A stretch of 28,189 nt of DNA from CAYNRG01 sp047974855 (GCA_047974855.1 JBKECT010000038.1:1-28189); one strand, 5' to 3'; positions 15,352-23,679 are shown, counted from the stretch's first letter. Notes: generated by a model from the letters alone, not told the origin. Program-made: numbers and translations.

Positions 15352-15540
15352 ATGGCTGCAACAACAAAAAAAGCAACTGCAAAAAAACCAGTAGCTAAAA
15401 AAGCAACTGCAAAAAAACCAGTGGCTAAAAAAGCAACTGCAAAAAAACCAGTAGCTAAAAAAGCAACTGTTAAAAAAGTAGTAGCTAAAAAAGCAACTGT
15501 TAAAAAAGTAGTTAAAAAAGCAACTGCAAAAAAGAAATAA
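15352..15540 (+). CDS. Lysine-rich repeat protein, histone-H1-tail-like
   Basis: A 62-residue protein built almost only of Lys, Ala, Thr, Val and Pro. After MAATTKK come three copies of ATAKKPVAKK (residues 8-37), then ATVKKVVAKK, ATVKKVVKK and ATAKKK. The composition matches bacterial histone-H1-like tails (chlamydial Hc1/Hc2 type), which bind DNA or RNA by charge, so a nucleoid-compacting or nucleic-acid-binding role is likely but inferred. The ATG at 15352 follows GAGGGGGG; an in-frame ATG at 15313 lies upstream of that site and within the leader. Promoter and terminator flank the single gene. The minus-strand frame across it (Phe, Ser and Cys rich) is a shadow of the repeat. Confidence 0.85.
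   Translation: MAATTKKATAKKPVAKKATAKKPVAKKATAKKPVAKKATVKKVVAKKATVKKVVKKATAKKK
15373..15537 (+). repeat. 30-base tandem repeat coding ATAKKPVAKK units
   Basis: Three near-identical 30-base units (GCAACTGCAAAAAAACCAGT and on) are followed by one diverged unit, a unit shortened by one codon, and a partial unit. They differ mainly at synonymous positions or at A/V and P/V swaps. Such runs can gain or lose units by slippage. Confidence 0.9.
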
Positions 15541-15551
15541 CATTATATGGG

Positions 15552-15578
15552 AGAACAACTTAAGGTTGTTCTTTTTTT
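15552..15578 (+). terminator. Rho-independent terminator after the lysine-rich gene
   Basis: AGAACAAC (15552-15559) pairs perfectly with GTTGTTCT (15565-15572) around TTAAG, followed by seven T's. Confidence 0.9.
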
Positions 15579-15596
15579 GTAAAAAAGGCATAATTA

Positions 15597-15625
15597 TTGA
15601 CTTTTATTGCGATTAAGTGTATAAA
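15597..15625 (+). promoter_or_regulatory. Sigma-A promoter of the thrS T-box transcript
   Basis: TTGACT (15597-15602), a 17-base spacer, then TATAAA (15620-15625), 19 bases after the previous T tract ends. Each element has a single mismatch to consensus. Confidence 0.8.
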
Positions 15626-15631
15626 TAATAA

Positions 15632-15848
15632 TAGATACGATGAACAAGACAAGATAAATATAGATACAAGCGTAGAGAGATCTTCAATTGGGTGAAAGAA
15701 GATAGTTGTACATACTTATTACTACTTGGGAGTAACATTTCAGAAAAGAAATGTCGGCAGATACCGTTATATCAGAGTGCTTAAACAAATAGTTTAAGAA
15801 ATAAGGTGGTACCGCGTGTTAAACGTCCTTTTGTGGGCGTTTTTTTAT
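15632..15848 (+). promoter_or_regulatory. T-box riboswitch controlling thrS
   Basis: The T-box AAGGTGGTACCGCG is at 15804-15817. The terminator stem AAACGTCC (15821-15828) with GGGCGTTT (15835-15842) and its T tail is almost the same as in the valS leader. Upstream are a stem I-like hairpin (ATCTTC/GAAGAT, around 15680-15703) and a second hairpin (ACATTTC/GAAATGT, around 15735-15754). I could not fix the specifier; ACA at 15710-15712 and ACC at 15763-15765 are threonine-codon candidates. Together with the 330 bases between genes, this region is fully explained by terminator, promoter and T-box. Confidence 0.88.
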
Positions 15849-15867
15849 TTAGCTGGAGGAGAAAGCG

Positions 15868-17604
15868 ATGATTAATATTAAGGAAGATGTAAGTTTAAAT
15901 GTTTTAAATCACAGTTGTGCTCACTTAATGGCACAGGCAGTAAAAAGATTGTATCCAGAAGCTCTTTTTTGGGTCGGACCGGTCATAAGCGAGGGGTTTT
16001 ATTACGACATAGATTTAGGAGATAAAGCCATAAGCGAAGAAGATCTTCAACTTATTGAAAAGGAAATGAAGAAAATATCAAAAGATGGGAAGCGCATTAC
16101 TCGTGAAACGCTGACAAAAGAACAAGCACTTGAGATGTTTAAAGATGACCCTTATAAAGTGGATTTAATATCTTCTATGGATGAAAAAGAAACAGTTATT
16201 ACTTGTTATAGACAAGGGGAGTTTGTTGATTTATGTCGTGGACCCCATGTTGATACAGTAAAGGAGATTAAACATTTTAAATTATTGAAAGTATCTGGAG
16301 CCTATTGGAAAGGCGATGCTAAAAATAAGATGTTGCAAAGAGTCTATGGAATCTGTTTTGAGAGTGAAGAAGACTTAGAAAAACACTTATTTCTTTTAGA
16401 AGAAGCGAAGAAAAGAGATCATAAGAAACTTGGGCGTGAATTAGAATTATTCATGATTAGTGAGTATGCCCCTGGGATGCCATTTTTCTTACCGAAAGGA
16501 ATGATTGTTAGAAATATTTTGGAGCAGTATTGGTACGAAGAGCATCAAAAAGAGGGATATGTTTTTGTTAAGACCCCAATTATGATGTCTAAAGAGTTAT
16601 GGGAAGTATCTGGGCACTGGTTCAATTATCGAGAAAATATGTATGTTGCTGAAGTTGAGGATAGAGACTTTGCAATTAAACCAATGAACTGTCCTGGAGG
16701 AATGCTTGTTTACAAAAATGGACTACATTCTTATAAAGATTTACCAATTCGTATGGGAGAATTAGGACAAGTTCACCGTAATGAAGCAAGTGGAGCTTTG
16801 AATGGATTATTTAGAGTCCGAGCATTTACTCAGGATGATGCCCATATATTTATGACACCAGATCAAATTGAGGAAGAAATTGTTAAAATTATACGATTGA
16901 TTGAACGTGTTTATGGTCATTTAGGATTAGAATTTAAAATTGAATTAAGCACGCGTCCAGAGGACAAATACATCGGCAGTCTTGAAATTTGGGAACGCTC
17001 TGAGGCGGCGTTAGCAGCAGCATGCAAGGCAGCAGGAAAAGATTACAAAATTAACCCAGGAGATGGTGCGTTTTATGGCCCAAAACTAGATTTTCATATT
17101 CAAGATTCTTTAGGAAGAGTTTGGCAGTGTGGTACAATTCAATTAGATATGAATTTGCCAGAACGTTTTGATTTAACTTATGTTGATCAAAATGGTGAAA
17201 AGCAACGCCCTGTTATGCTTCACCGTGTTATCTTTGGATCGATTGAACGCTTTATTGGAATTTTAATTGAGCATTTTGCAGGTGCGTTTCCACTATGGTT
17301 AGCACCAGATCAAATTGTTATTATTCCAGTTCATCATGAAAATCACTTGGAATATGCAAAAAAAATCGAAGCAAAACTTTTAGAAAATGGATTTAGGGTT
17401 TATGTCGATGATAGAAATGAAAAGTTAGGATATAGAATTAGAGAAGCACAGACAAAAAAAGTTCCAATCCAATTGGTTTTAGGTGATGGAGAAATTGATG
17501 GACAAAACGTTACAGCCCGACGTTTTGGAAGTAAAGAATCTTCAACACTTTTAATAGATGAGTTCTTAGAACTTATCATTCAAGAAAGGGAGAAAAAACA
17601 ATGA
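15868..17604 (+). CDS. thrS: Threonyl-tRNA synthetase lacking the TGS domain
   Basis: A 578-residue class II synthetase charging tRNA-Thr. The start is an ATG after GGAGGAG. It begins directly at the editing domain: H15 and H19 (HSCAH) with C123 and H127 (CRGPH) align with E. coli H73/H77 and C182/H186. The catalytic zinc ligands C275, H326 and H452 keep the E. coli spacing (51 and 126 residues). The offset of 58-59 residues shows that the N-terminal TGS domain is absent, as I recall for mycoplasmal ThrRS. Motif 2 (RNEASGALNGLFRVRAF) and the C-terminal anticodon domain are complete. The TGA stop overlaps the ATG of the next gene (ATGA). Confidence 0.97.
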   Translation: MINIKEDVSLNVLNHSCAHLMAQAVKRLYPEALFWVGPVISEGFYYDIDLGDKAISEEDLQLIEKEMKKISKDGKRITRETLTKEQALEMFKDDPYKVDLISSMDEKETVITCYRQGEFVDLCRGPHVDTVKEIKHFKLLKVSGAYWKGDAKNKMLQRVYGICFESEEDLEKHLFLLEEAKKRDHKKLGRELELFMISEYAPGMPFFLPKGMIVRNILEQYWYEEHQKEGYVFVKTPIMMSKELWEVSGHWFNYRENMYVAEVEDRDFAIKPMNCPGGMLVYKNGLHSYKDLPIRMGELGQVHRNEASGALNGLFRVRAFTQDDAHIFMTPDQIEEEIVKIIRLIERVYGHLGLEFKIELSTRPEDKYIGSLEIWERSEAALAAACKAAGKDYKINPGDGAFYGPKLDFHIQDSLGRVWQCGTIQLDMNLPERFDLTYVDQNGEKQRPVMLHRVIFGSIERFIGILIEHFAGAFPLWLAPDQIVIIPVHHENHLEYAKKIEAKLLENGFRVYVDDRNEKLGYRIREAQTKKVPIQLVLGDGEIDGQNVTARRFGSKESSTLLIDEFLELIIQEREKKQ

Positions 17605-18545
17605 TAAAAAAATTATGTAGTGTCCTCCTCCTACTAGTCTTAGTAACAAGTTGTTCCACTGGGAATAGTTCTGAAAATGATATTGACATCAAAGTATTAA
17701 GTCCAAAAGGAGCACCAGCACTGTCTATGGTTACCTATGCAGCACAAAATGAAGGATTAGTTGACTTTGTTGACGGTGCAGATTTACTGCAGGCAGCTTT
17801 TCTAAATCCAACTCCAGAATATCAAGTTATTGTTGCACCTGTAAATTTAGGGGGTAAATTAGCGACACTTGAAAAAACAGAATATAAATTAGCTGGGATC
17901 GTAACTTGGGGCAATTTATATTTTGTTGCAGCAAATGAAGATGCATTAACAGATGGAATGGTGCTTGCAGCTTTTGGAGAGGGAAGTGTACCGGGTCTTC
18001 TTCTAGAATCACTTCAAGATGATCTAACCCTGGAGATAGTTTATTACAACTCTGTAGTTGATGCACAAGCAGCACTTTTGTCTGGAAAAGCAGATGTCGC
18101 ATTGTTGGCAGAACCTGCAGCCACTGCAACAATCTCAAAATCAATAACCGATGAAAGTATTGATGAGCTTATGATTGTAGGCGATGTGCAGGCGATGGTT
18201 GAAGAAAAACTTGGAGGCTATGGCTATCCACAAGCTGGAATATTTGTGTTAGAATCTTTCTACACGAAGTATCCTGAAATGGTTGATGATTTTCTGATTG
18301 AAGTTTCAGAAAGTATCAATAATCCTGTATATAGCGATTTATTTGATGCTGTTGAAATGCTTGGAGCAGATGAAGTTGGAGTTTCAGAAAGTGTTTTTAT
18401 AAACCAATTGTCATCAGAAGAAGTTCCACCTGTTTTTGGAAGAATGAATGTATATTATAAAGATGCAACTGATGTAAAAGTTGAGTTAGAAAACTTTTTA
18501 AATTTATTTGGAATTGAAATATCAGAACAAATTTATTTAAAATAG
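17601..18545 (+). CDS. ABC-importer substrate-binding lipoprotein (NitT/TauT- or NMT1-like)
   Basis: A 314-residue lipoprotein. A signal peptide ends in the lipobox VTSC with C18 as the lipidated residue. The mature part is a periplasmic-binding fold of the NMT1/SsuA/ThiY class (VLSPKGAPALSMVTYAAQNE, then ALLSGKADVALLAEPAATAT). The ligand cannot be read from sequence; such proteins bind nitrate, sulfonates, pyrimidine precursors or similar small molecules. Its ATG overlaps the thrS stop by four bases, so it is translationally coupled to thrS and should respond to the thrS T-box, which is unusual. A matching permease lies 127 bases downstream, after a terminator and with its own promoter. No ATPase for this importer is in the window. 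Confidence 0.85.
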   Translation: MIKKLCSVLLLLVLVTSCSTGNSSENDIDIKVLSPKGAPALSMVTYAAQNEGLVDFVDGADLLQAAFLNPTPEYQVIVAPVNLGGKLATLEKTEYKLAGIVTWGNLYFVAANEDALTDGMVLAAFGEGSVPGLLLESLQDDLTLEIVYYNSVVDAQAALLSGKADVALLAEPAATATISKSITDESIDELMIVGDVQAMVEEKLGGYGYPQAGIFVLESFYTKYPEMVDDFLIEVSESINNPVYSDLFDAVEMLGADEVGVSESVFINQLSSEEVPPVFGRMNVYYKDATDVKVELENFLNLFGIEISEQIYLK

Positions 18546-18555
18546 TTATACGAAC

Positions 18556-18579
18556 ACCGCCTAGTAAGGCGGTTTTTTT
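18556..18579 (+). terminator. Rho-independent terminator after the lipoprotein gene
   Basis: ACCGCCT (18556-18562) pairs with AGGCGGT (18567-18573) around AGTA, followed by T's. GC-rich and strong; it separates the thrS transcript from the permease/hydrogenase transcript. Confidence 0.92.
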
Positions 18580-18638
18580 ATAATGATTGTGGGCATAAGT
18601 AAATTTGTGGATATATTTGTAGAATTATCAAGCCATCA

Positions 18639-18647
18639 TGGTATAAT
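18639..18647 (+). promoter_or_regulatory. Extended -10 promoter for the permease-hydrogenase operon
   Basis: TGG followed by a perfect TATAAT (18642-18647) is an extended -10. The -35 is poor (TTGTAG at 18617-18622, spacer 19). The start would be near 18654, just before the ribosome binding site TAGGAG. Confidence 0.6.
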
Positions 18648-18672
18648 TAAAACATAAATAGTAGGAGAACAT

Positions 18673-19392
18673 ATGAAGAAAGGAAAGATATATTCTTGGA
18701 TCGTCTTGGTTATTCTCTGGCAGATTGTTGCGATGAGTGTACAAAATAATATTTTAATTCCATATCCATTAGAAGTGCTGGAAACTTTGTTTGGAAACAT
18801 TCAAGAGATGATATTCTACCAAACCATATTAACAACACTAACACGTGTTGCCATTGGATTTTTTTGCTCCTTTTTTGTAGCGTTAGTGATTTCGATTGTA
18901 TCGAGTCAGTTCTTATTTTTTAGGTACCTGTTTGATCCAATACAGGTCTTGACTAAATCAATACCAAACATTAGTTACATCATTATTACTCTAATATGGT
19001 TTGGTTCAGAAGCAAGTGTTTCAATTGTGTGTTTCTTAGTGTTGTTCCCTGTGTTATATAATGCTTTTTTACATGCTCTAGATAGCGAGCCACAAGAATT
19101 AAAAGATATAGAAAAAATTTATCCAGAATCTTTTTTGAGTAAAACAAGACTGAGTACAATCCCGATGTTAATTCCCACAATGCTATCTAGTGGTAAAGTA
19201 GCAGCTGGATTGGGCTTAAAGGTTTCGGTAATGGCTGAAATATTAGGACAAGTACGAGTTGGAATTGGTAAACAGTTGTATCTGTCAAGAATTAATTTAG
19301 ATACGGCAGGGTTATTTGCGTGGACAATGGTTATTATTGCTCTTTGTTTTATAATTGATTGGATTTTTGATCAATTTATAAATAGAACTTAA
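18673..19392 (+). CDS. ABC-importer permease, SsuC/TauC type
   Basis: A 239-residue membrane protein with about six helices, starting at an ATG behind TAGGAG. It resembles NitT/TauT-family inner-membrane subunits: a first helix with VLWQI-like sequence, then the LIPYPLEVLETL loop, and a BPD_transp_1 core. The cytoplasmic coupling loop (about residues 140-175) ends in IPMLIPTMLSSGKVAAGLG; the usual glycine of the EAA motif is replaced in YPESFLSK. It should pair with the lipoprotein at 17601-18545. Nineteen bases separate it from hydC with no terminator, so it is probably co-transcribed with the hydrogenase genes, which is odd for an importer subunit. The ATPase subunit must be encoded elsewhere. 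Confidence 0.88.
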   Translation: MKKGKIYSWIVLVILWQIVAMSVQNNILIPYPLEVLETLFGNIQEMIFYQTILTTLTRVAIGFFCSFFVALVISIVSSQFLFFRYLFDPIQVLTKSIPNISYIIITLIWFGSEASVSIVCFLVLFPVLYNAFLHALDSEPQELKDIEKIYPESFLSKTRLSTIPMLIPTMLSSGKVAAGLGLKVSVMAEILGQVRVGIGKQLYLSRINLDTAGLFAWTMVIIALCFIIDWIFDQFINRT

Positions 19393-19411
19393 CCATAGAA
19401 GGAGGGAGAAG

Positions 19412-19903
19412 ATGGAAAGGTTAAATGCAACATCGCAAGAGAAGATTAAAGATATAGTCTTACACTACAAGAATCATCTTGGACCAATTAAATTAATGTT
19501 ACACGATGTACAACATGAACTGGGTTATATTCCTTTTGAAGCAATGGAAATGATTGCAAATGCAACAGGATCTAGCGTAGCGGATGTTTATGGAGTTGTG
19601 ACATTTTATACCCAATTTACAACAGCACCAAAAGGAAAGCATATTATTAATGTCTGCATGGGTACGGCATGTTATGTCAACGGAGCACAAACGATAGTTG
19701 ATGAACTTATACAATTAACAGGTGCTAAGGTAAATTCAACAAGTTCTGATGGACTATTTTCACTTGATGCGACACGATGTTTAGGGGCGTGTGGGTTAGC
19801 ACCGGTGGTCATCGTTGACGGAAAGGTATATGGAAGTGAAACGGCTGGAAAGGTAGTCGCTGGGATAGTTAAAGAGATAACTAAGACAGAGCGATTAGTG
19901 TAG
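19412..19903 (+). CDS. hydC: NADH-dependent [FeFe]-hydrogenase, NuoE-like subunit
   Basis: A 163-residue thioredoxin-fold [2Fe-2S] protein of the NuoE/HydC/HndA family, start behind GGAGGGAG. A helical N-terminal bundle leads to the ferredoxin part. The cluster ligands are C82 and C87 (CMGTAC) and C123 and C127 (CLGAC), the C-x4-C and C-x3-C spacing expected. It passes electrons between the flavin subunit HydB and the rest of the complex. It is the first of three tightly spaced genes (hydC-hydB-hydA; gaps of 9 and 3 bases). Length agrees with Thermotoga HydC. Confidence 0.94.
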   Translation: MERLNATSQEKIKDIVLHYKNHLGPIKLMLHDVQHELGYIPFEAMEMIANATGSSVADVYGVVTFYTQFTTAPKGKHIINVCMGTACYVNGAQTIVDELIQLTGAKVNSTSSDGLFSLDATRCLGACGLAPVVIVDGKVYGSETAGKVVAGIVKEITKTERLV

Positions 19904-19912
19904 GAGGTATCA

Positions 19913-21808
19913 ATGGATAATATAAAGGAGTTTAAAGAATACTCAAAGAAAGCGCTTTCGAAAGTTAGTTTAAGACTTAATTATGATGGCAGTAAATTAA
20001 GTCAGCTAGGTCAAGAGCGTTGCCATATTATGGTTTGTTCGGGAACAGGATGTACATCTTCAGATTCATCGCTGATAATAGATGAATTAAGAAAAGAGAT
20101 TGAAAATAGCGGGTTAACTCAAGAAGTGAAGGTACTTAAAACAGGGTGTTTTGGATTATGTCAGAAAGGACCGATTATTGCAATTCATCCTGATAACACA
20201 TTTTACTGTCATGTTAAAATGGACGACGTAAAAGAAATTGTTGAGATGCATCTTGTTAAAGGTGAAAAAATTGATAGGCTTTTAATTAGCGAAATTGATG
20301 CGAAAACAAAAGATAAGATTGTGGATATTGATAAAATTGGATTTTATGCAAAGCAACATCGAATTGCCTTAAAAAATTGTGGTGTAATTAATCCTGAGGA
20401 TATTGAAGAGTACATTGCAACAGATGGATATTTAGCTTTAGCAACTGCACTCACAGAAATGACTCCACAGGAAGTTATTGATGAAGTTACCCATTCACGG
20501 ATTAGAGGGCGTGGAGGTGGAGGTTTTCCGACAGGAAAAAAATGGCAGTTTGCAGCGGATCAAGATAGTAATGAAAAGTATGTTATCTGCAATGCGGATG
20601 AAGGAGATCCTGGAGCGTTTATGGATCGCTCAATATTGGAGGGAGATCCTCATGCGGTGCTTGAAGCAATGGCGATAACAGGATATGCAATAGGGGCACA
20701 GCATGGCTATGTTTATGTACGAGCTGAATATCCGATAGCAGTTGATAGATTGCGTATTGCTATAGAACAAGCAAAAACACTGGGGTTACTTGGAGATAAT
20801 ATTTTTGGAACGGGATTTAATTTTGATATTGAAATTAGACTTGGTGCGGGAGCATTTGTGTGTGGTGAAGAGACGGCATTAATTATGTCCATTGAAGGGA
20901 AACGCGGGATGCCTATTTCAAAACCACCATTTCCTGCCGTGTCAGGGGTTTGGGGGAAACCAACCATTATAAATAATGTTGAAACACTTGCGAATATACC
21001 ACAAATTATATTGAAAGGTGCAGCGTGGTTTTCTAGTATCGGAACAGAGAGTTCAACAGGAACAAAGGTGTTTGCGTTAGGTGGTAAAATTACAAACACA
21101 GGACTTGTTGAAATTCCAATGGGAACAACGCTTCGTGAAGTCATCTATGAAATAGGTGGCGGATGCCCTAAAAACAAAGCGTTTAAAGCAGTGCAAACTG
21201 GAGGGCCATCAGGGGGATGTTTAATCAAGGAGCATTTAGATGTACAGATAGATTTCGATAATTTAATTGACTTGGGTTCTATGATGGGATCTGGAGGAAT
21301 GATTGTTTTAGATGAAGATAGTTGTATGGTTGAGGTGTCAAAATTTTATATGGAATTTATTGTAGATGAATCCTGTGGTAAATGTTCACCTTGCCGAGTT
21401 GGGACTAAGCGACTGTTGGAAATGCTTGAACAAATTTGTAATGGTAATGGAACCGTGGAATTATTAAAAGAAATGGAAGAGCTTTGTTATCGAATAAAGG
21501 AATCATCACTTTGTGGATTAGGCCAAACAGCTCCAAATCCAATTTTATCGACGCTAGCTTTATTTAAAGAAGAGTATCTTGCACATGTCGTAGATAAAAA
21601 ATGTCCTGCAGGAGTTTGTAAATCATTGCTTGATTATCAAATTGATAAAGAAAAGTGTAAGAAGTGTGGACTTTGTGCAAAAGAGTGTCCAGTAGGGGCT
21701 ATAGATGGAGTATTGGGCAAAGAGAGTTATGTTATAAATTTAGAAAAATGTATTCAATGTGGGGCATGCTTTAAAGCTTGTCGATTTGATGCGGTTGAAA
21801 GGGGATAG
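19913..21808 (+). CDS. hydB: [FeFe]-hydrogenase flavin subunit, NuoF-like
   Basis: A 631-residue subunit with FMN and several iron-sulfur clusters. In order: an N-terminal thioredoxin-like [2Fe-2S] domain (CSGTGC and CFGLC, residues about 41-86); the NuoF core with the glycine-rich FMN/NAD site (RGRGGGGFPTGKKW, about 196-209, then GAGAFVCGEETALI); the [4Fe-4S] motif SCGKCSPCRVGTKR with a distal Cys (SSLCGLGQ); and two C-terminal ferredoxin motifs (CKKCGLCAKECP and CIQCGACFKAC). This is the HydB architecture of trimeric, often electron-bifurcating hydrogenases, where NADH and ferredoxin electrons meet. Bifurcation is inferred from the trimer. The ribosome binding site is AGGAGG. Confidence 0.95.
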   Translation: MDNIKEFKEYSKKALSKVSLRLNYDGSKLSQLGQERCHIMVCSGTGCTSSDSSLIIDELRKEIENSGLTQEVKVLKTGCFGLCQKGPIIAIHPDNTFYCHVKMDDVKEIVEMHLVKGEKIDRLLISEIDAKTKDKIVDIDKIGFYAKQHRIALKNCGVINPEDIEEYIATDGYLALATALTEMTPQEVIDEVTHSRIRGRGGGGFPTGKKWQFAADQDSNEKYVICNADEGDPGAFMDRSILEGDPHAVLEAMAITGYAIGAQHGYVYVRAEYPIAVDRLRIAIEQAKTLGLLGDNIFGTGFNFDIEIRLGAGAFVCGEETALIMSIEGKRGMPISKPPFPAVSGVWGKPTIINNVETLANIPQIILKGAAWFSSIGTESSTGTKVFALGGKITNTGLVEIPMGTTLREVIYEIGGGCPKNKAFKAVQTGGPSGGCLIKEHLDVQIDFDNLIDLGSMMGSGGMIVLDEDSCMVEVSKFYMEFIVDESCGKCSPCRVGTKRLLEMLEQICNGNGTVELLKEMEELCYRIKESSLCGLGQTAPNPILSTLALFKEEYLAHVVDKKCPAGVCKSLLDYQIDKEKCKKCGLCAKECPVGAIDGVLGKESYVINLEKCIQCGACFKACRFDAVERG

Positions 21809-21811
21809 GAT

Positions 21812-23578
21812 ATGGTAAAGGTAAAAGTAGTCATCAACTCAATTCCTGTGGAAATTGAAGAAGGAATGACCATCTTTGATGCAGCACAAGAAATTGGAAT
21901 TACAATTCCAACACTATGCTATCTAAAAGGAATCAATAAGTCAGGAGCTTGTCGTGTGTGTTTGGTTGAAATTGAAGGACAACGTAATCTTGTAACCTCT
22001 TGTAACTACCCAGTGCGGGATGGATTGGTTGTTTATACTCACTCTCAACGGGCTTTAGAAGGTAGGAAAAACTCGGTAGCTTTATTGATGTCAAATCACA
22101 GCAAGGAGTGCTTGAGTTGTACCAGAAATCAGCGCTGTGAGCTTCAAACATTAACCTCTGACTTAAATGTACGTCGATATGATTTTAATGGCTCAGTCAC
22201 GCCTATTTCAGTGGACATGCTTTCTCATGGAATAGTACGTGATACAAGCAAGTGCATCTTGTGTGGACGCTGTGTAAATACCTGCAAGAAAATGCAAGGA
22301 CTTGGGATTTTAGGATATGAGGGGCGTGGGTTTAATACAAAGGTAGGACCTGCCATGGGGCTAAGTCTAAGGGATGTTAATTGTATTCAATGCGGACAAT
22401 GTGTCACAGCATGTCCTGTTGCTGCATTAACAGAAAAAGAAGCTATTCATGAGGTTGTAAGTTTAATTAATGATCCTCAAAAACATGTCATTGTTCAAAC
22501 AGCTCCTGCAGTTCGGGCAGCATTAGGAGAAGAGTTCGGTTATCCCATCGGCACAAGAGTTACTGGCAAGATGGTTGCAGCTTTGCGTCAAGCTGGATTC
22601 AGCAAGGTGTATGACACTAATTTTGGAGCTGATTTGACCATTATGGAAGAAGGAACGGAGTTTATCCACCGCATTCAAGAAGACGGAGCATTACCGATGA
22701 TAACATCATGTTCCCCAGGATGGGTGAGATATATTGAATTTGAATATCCTGAATTATTAGACCATTTAAGTAGTTGCAAGAGTCCACATATGATGCTTGG
22801 TGCAGCGCTAAAATCACATTACGCAAAGCAAAAAGGAATAAAGACAAGAGATATTTATGTTGTATCTATTATGCCGTGTACAGCAAAGAAATCTGAAATT
22901 GAAAGGGAAGAAAACAAGGTCAACGGAATAAAAGACGTAGACATTGTGTTAACCACAAAAGAGTGTGCACGAATGATTAAAATGCTTGGGATTGACTTTA
23001 ATTCTTTGGCAGATCAAGAATTTGATCAAGATATGTTTGGAGAGTATTCTGGAGCTGGTGTTATCTTCGGTACAGGAGGAGGTGTTATGGAAGCTGCACT
23101 TAGGACTGTAAAAGAACTAATTGAGCATAAACCATTAGACAAAATAGAATTTGAAGAAGTCCGCAGTCTTGATGGAATTAAAGAAGCATCAATTGAGATT
23201 AATGGAAAAGAAGTTTTTGTTGCTGTTGCAAGTGGTATGATTCACGCTAAAAAGTTACTTGAGCAAATAAAAGATGGAACAACAAAATATCAGTTTATTG
23301 AGATTATGGGGTGCCCTGGTGGGTGCATCAATGGTGGTGGACAACCACAAATTTCTTCAGTATTAAAAAATGCTAAAGGAGCACCTGATTTTAGAAAACT
23401 TCGCGCGAAAGCGTTGTATGATGAAGATAGTAATTGTTTGGTTCGAAAGTCGCATGAAAACAAACAGATTCAAGAGTTGTACTCCAGTTTCTTTGGAGAA
23501 CCAGGATCACATTTAGCTCATGAATTATTACATACGACCTACAGTAAGAAAAAAAGATTTGGTGTATTCAAAGAATAG
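21812..23578 (+). CDS. hydA: [FeFe]-hydrogenase catalytic subunit
   Basis: A 588-residue enzyme making or oxidising H2. The N-terminal [2Fe-2S] domain has C36, C47, C50 and C64. A His-Cys3 [4Fe-4S] site follows (H96, C100, C103, C109), then two ferredoxin clusters (CILCGRCVNTC and CIQCGQCVTACP). The H-cluster domain shows L1 TSCSPGW (298-304), L2 MPCTAKK with C356 and L3 MGCPGGCINGGGQP with C501 and C505. A C-terminal tail resembling the small-subunit domain ends the protein. L1 has Ser at 301 where the textbook motif has a second Cys. Modular length fits the HndD/bifurcating group. It ends the operon before a terminator. Maturation proteins HydE, HydF and HydG are not in the window. Confidence 0.95.
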   Translation: MVKVKVVINSIPVEIEEGMTIFDAAQEIGITIPTLCYLKGINKSGACRVCLVEIEGQRNLVTSCNYPVRDGLVVYTHSQRALEGRKNSVALLMSNHSKECLSCTRNQRCELQTLTSDLNVRRYDFNGSVTPISVDMLSHGIVRDTSKCILCGRCVNTCKKMQGLGILGYEGRGFNTKVGPAMGLSLRDVNCIQCGQCVTACPVAALTEKEAIHEVVSLINDPQKHVIVQTAPAVRAALGEEFGYPIGTRVTGKMVAALRQAGFSKVYDTNFGADLTIMEEGTEFIHRIQEDGALPMITSCSPGWVRYIEFEYPELLDHLSSCKSPHMMLGAALKSHYAKQKGIKTRDIYVVSIMPCTAKKSEIEREENKVNGIKDVDIVLTTKECARMIKMLGIDFNSLADQEFDQDMFGEYSGAGVIFGTGGGVMEAALRTVKELIEHKPLDKIEFEEVRSLDGIKEASIEINGKEVFVAVASGMIHAKKLLEQIKDGTTKYQFIEIMGCPGGCINGGGQPQISSVLKNAKGAPDFRKLRAKALYDEDSNCLVRKSHENKQIQELYSSFFGEPGSHLAHELLHTTYSKKKRFGVFKE

Positions 23579-23583
23579 CAGCT

Positions 23584-23614
23584 AAAGGATAATTTAATAG
23601 AATTATCCTTTTTT
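23584..23614 (+). terminator. Rho-independent terminator of the hydrogenase operon
   Basis: AAAGGATAATT (23584-23594) pairs perfectly with AATTATCCTTT (23601-23611) around TAATAG, followed by T's. Confidence 0.9.
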
Positions 23615-23643
23615 ATAAAAGTAGTAGTTTATGTGCTGATGTA

Positions 23644-23652
23644 TGGTATAAT
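23644..23652 (+). promoter_or_regulatory. Extended -10 promoter of the ABC-F gene
   Basis: TGG followed by TATAAT (23647-23652), the same extended -10 form as before the permease-hydrogenase operon. No good -35 is visible 17 bases upstream. Confidence 0.6.
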
Positions 23653-23679
23653 TGCAAAGTAAGTTTGGAGGTAATGATA

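Noticed and set aside
15211..15591. 126-codon minus-strand frame rich in Phe, Cys and Ser.
   Set aside because: It is the antisense of the AAA/GCA-rich tandem repeat and has no ribosome binding site; the plus frame has promoter, ribosome binding site and terminator.
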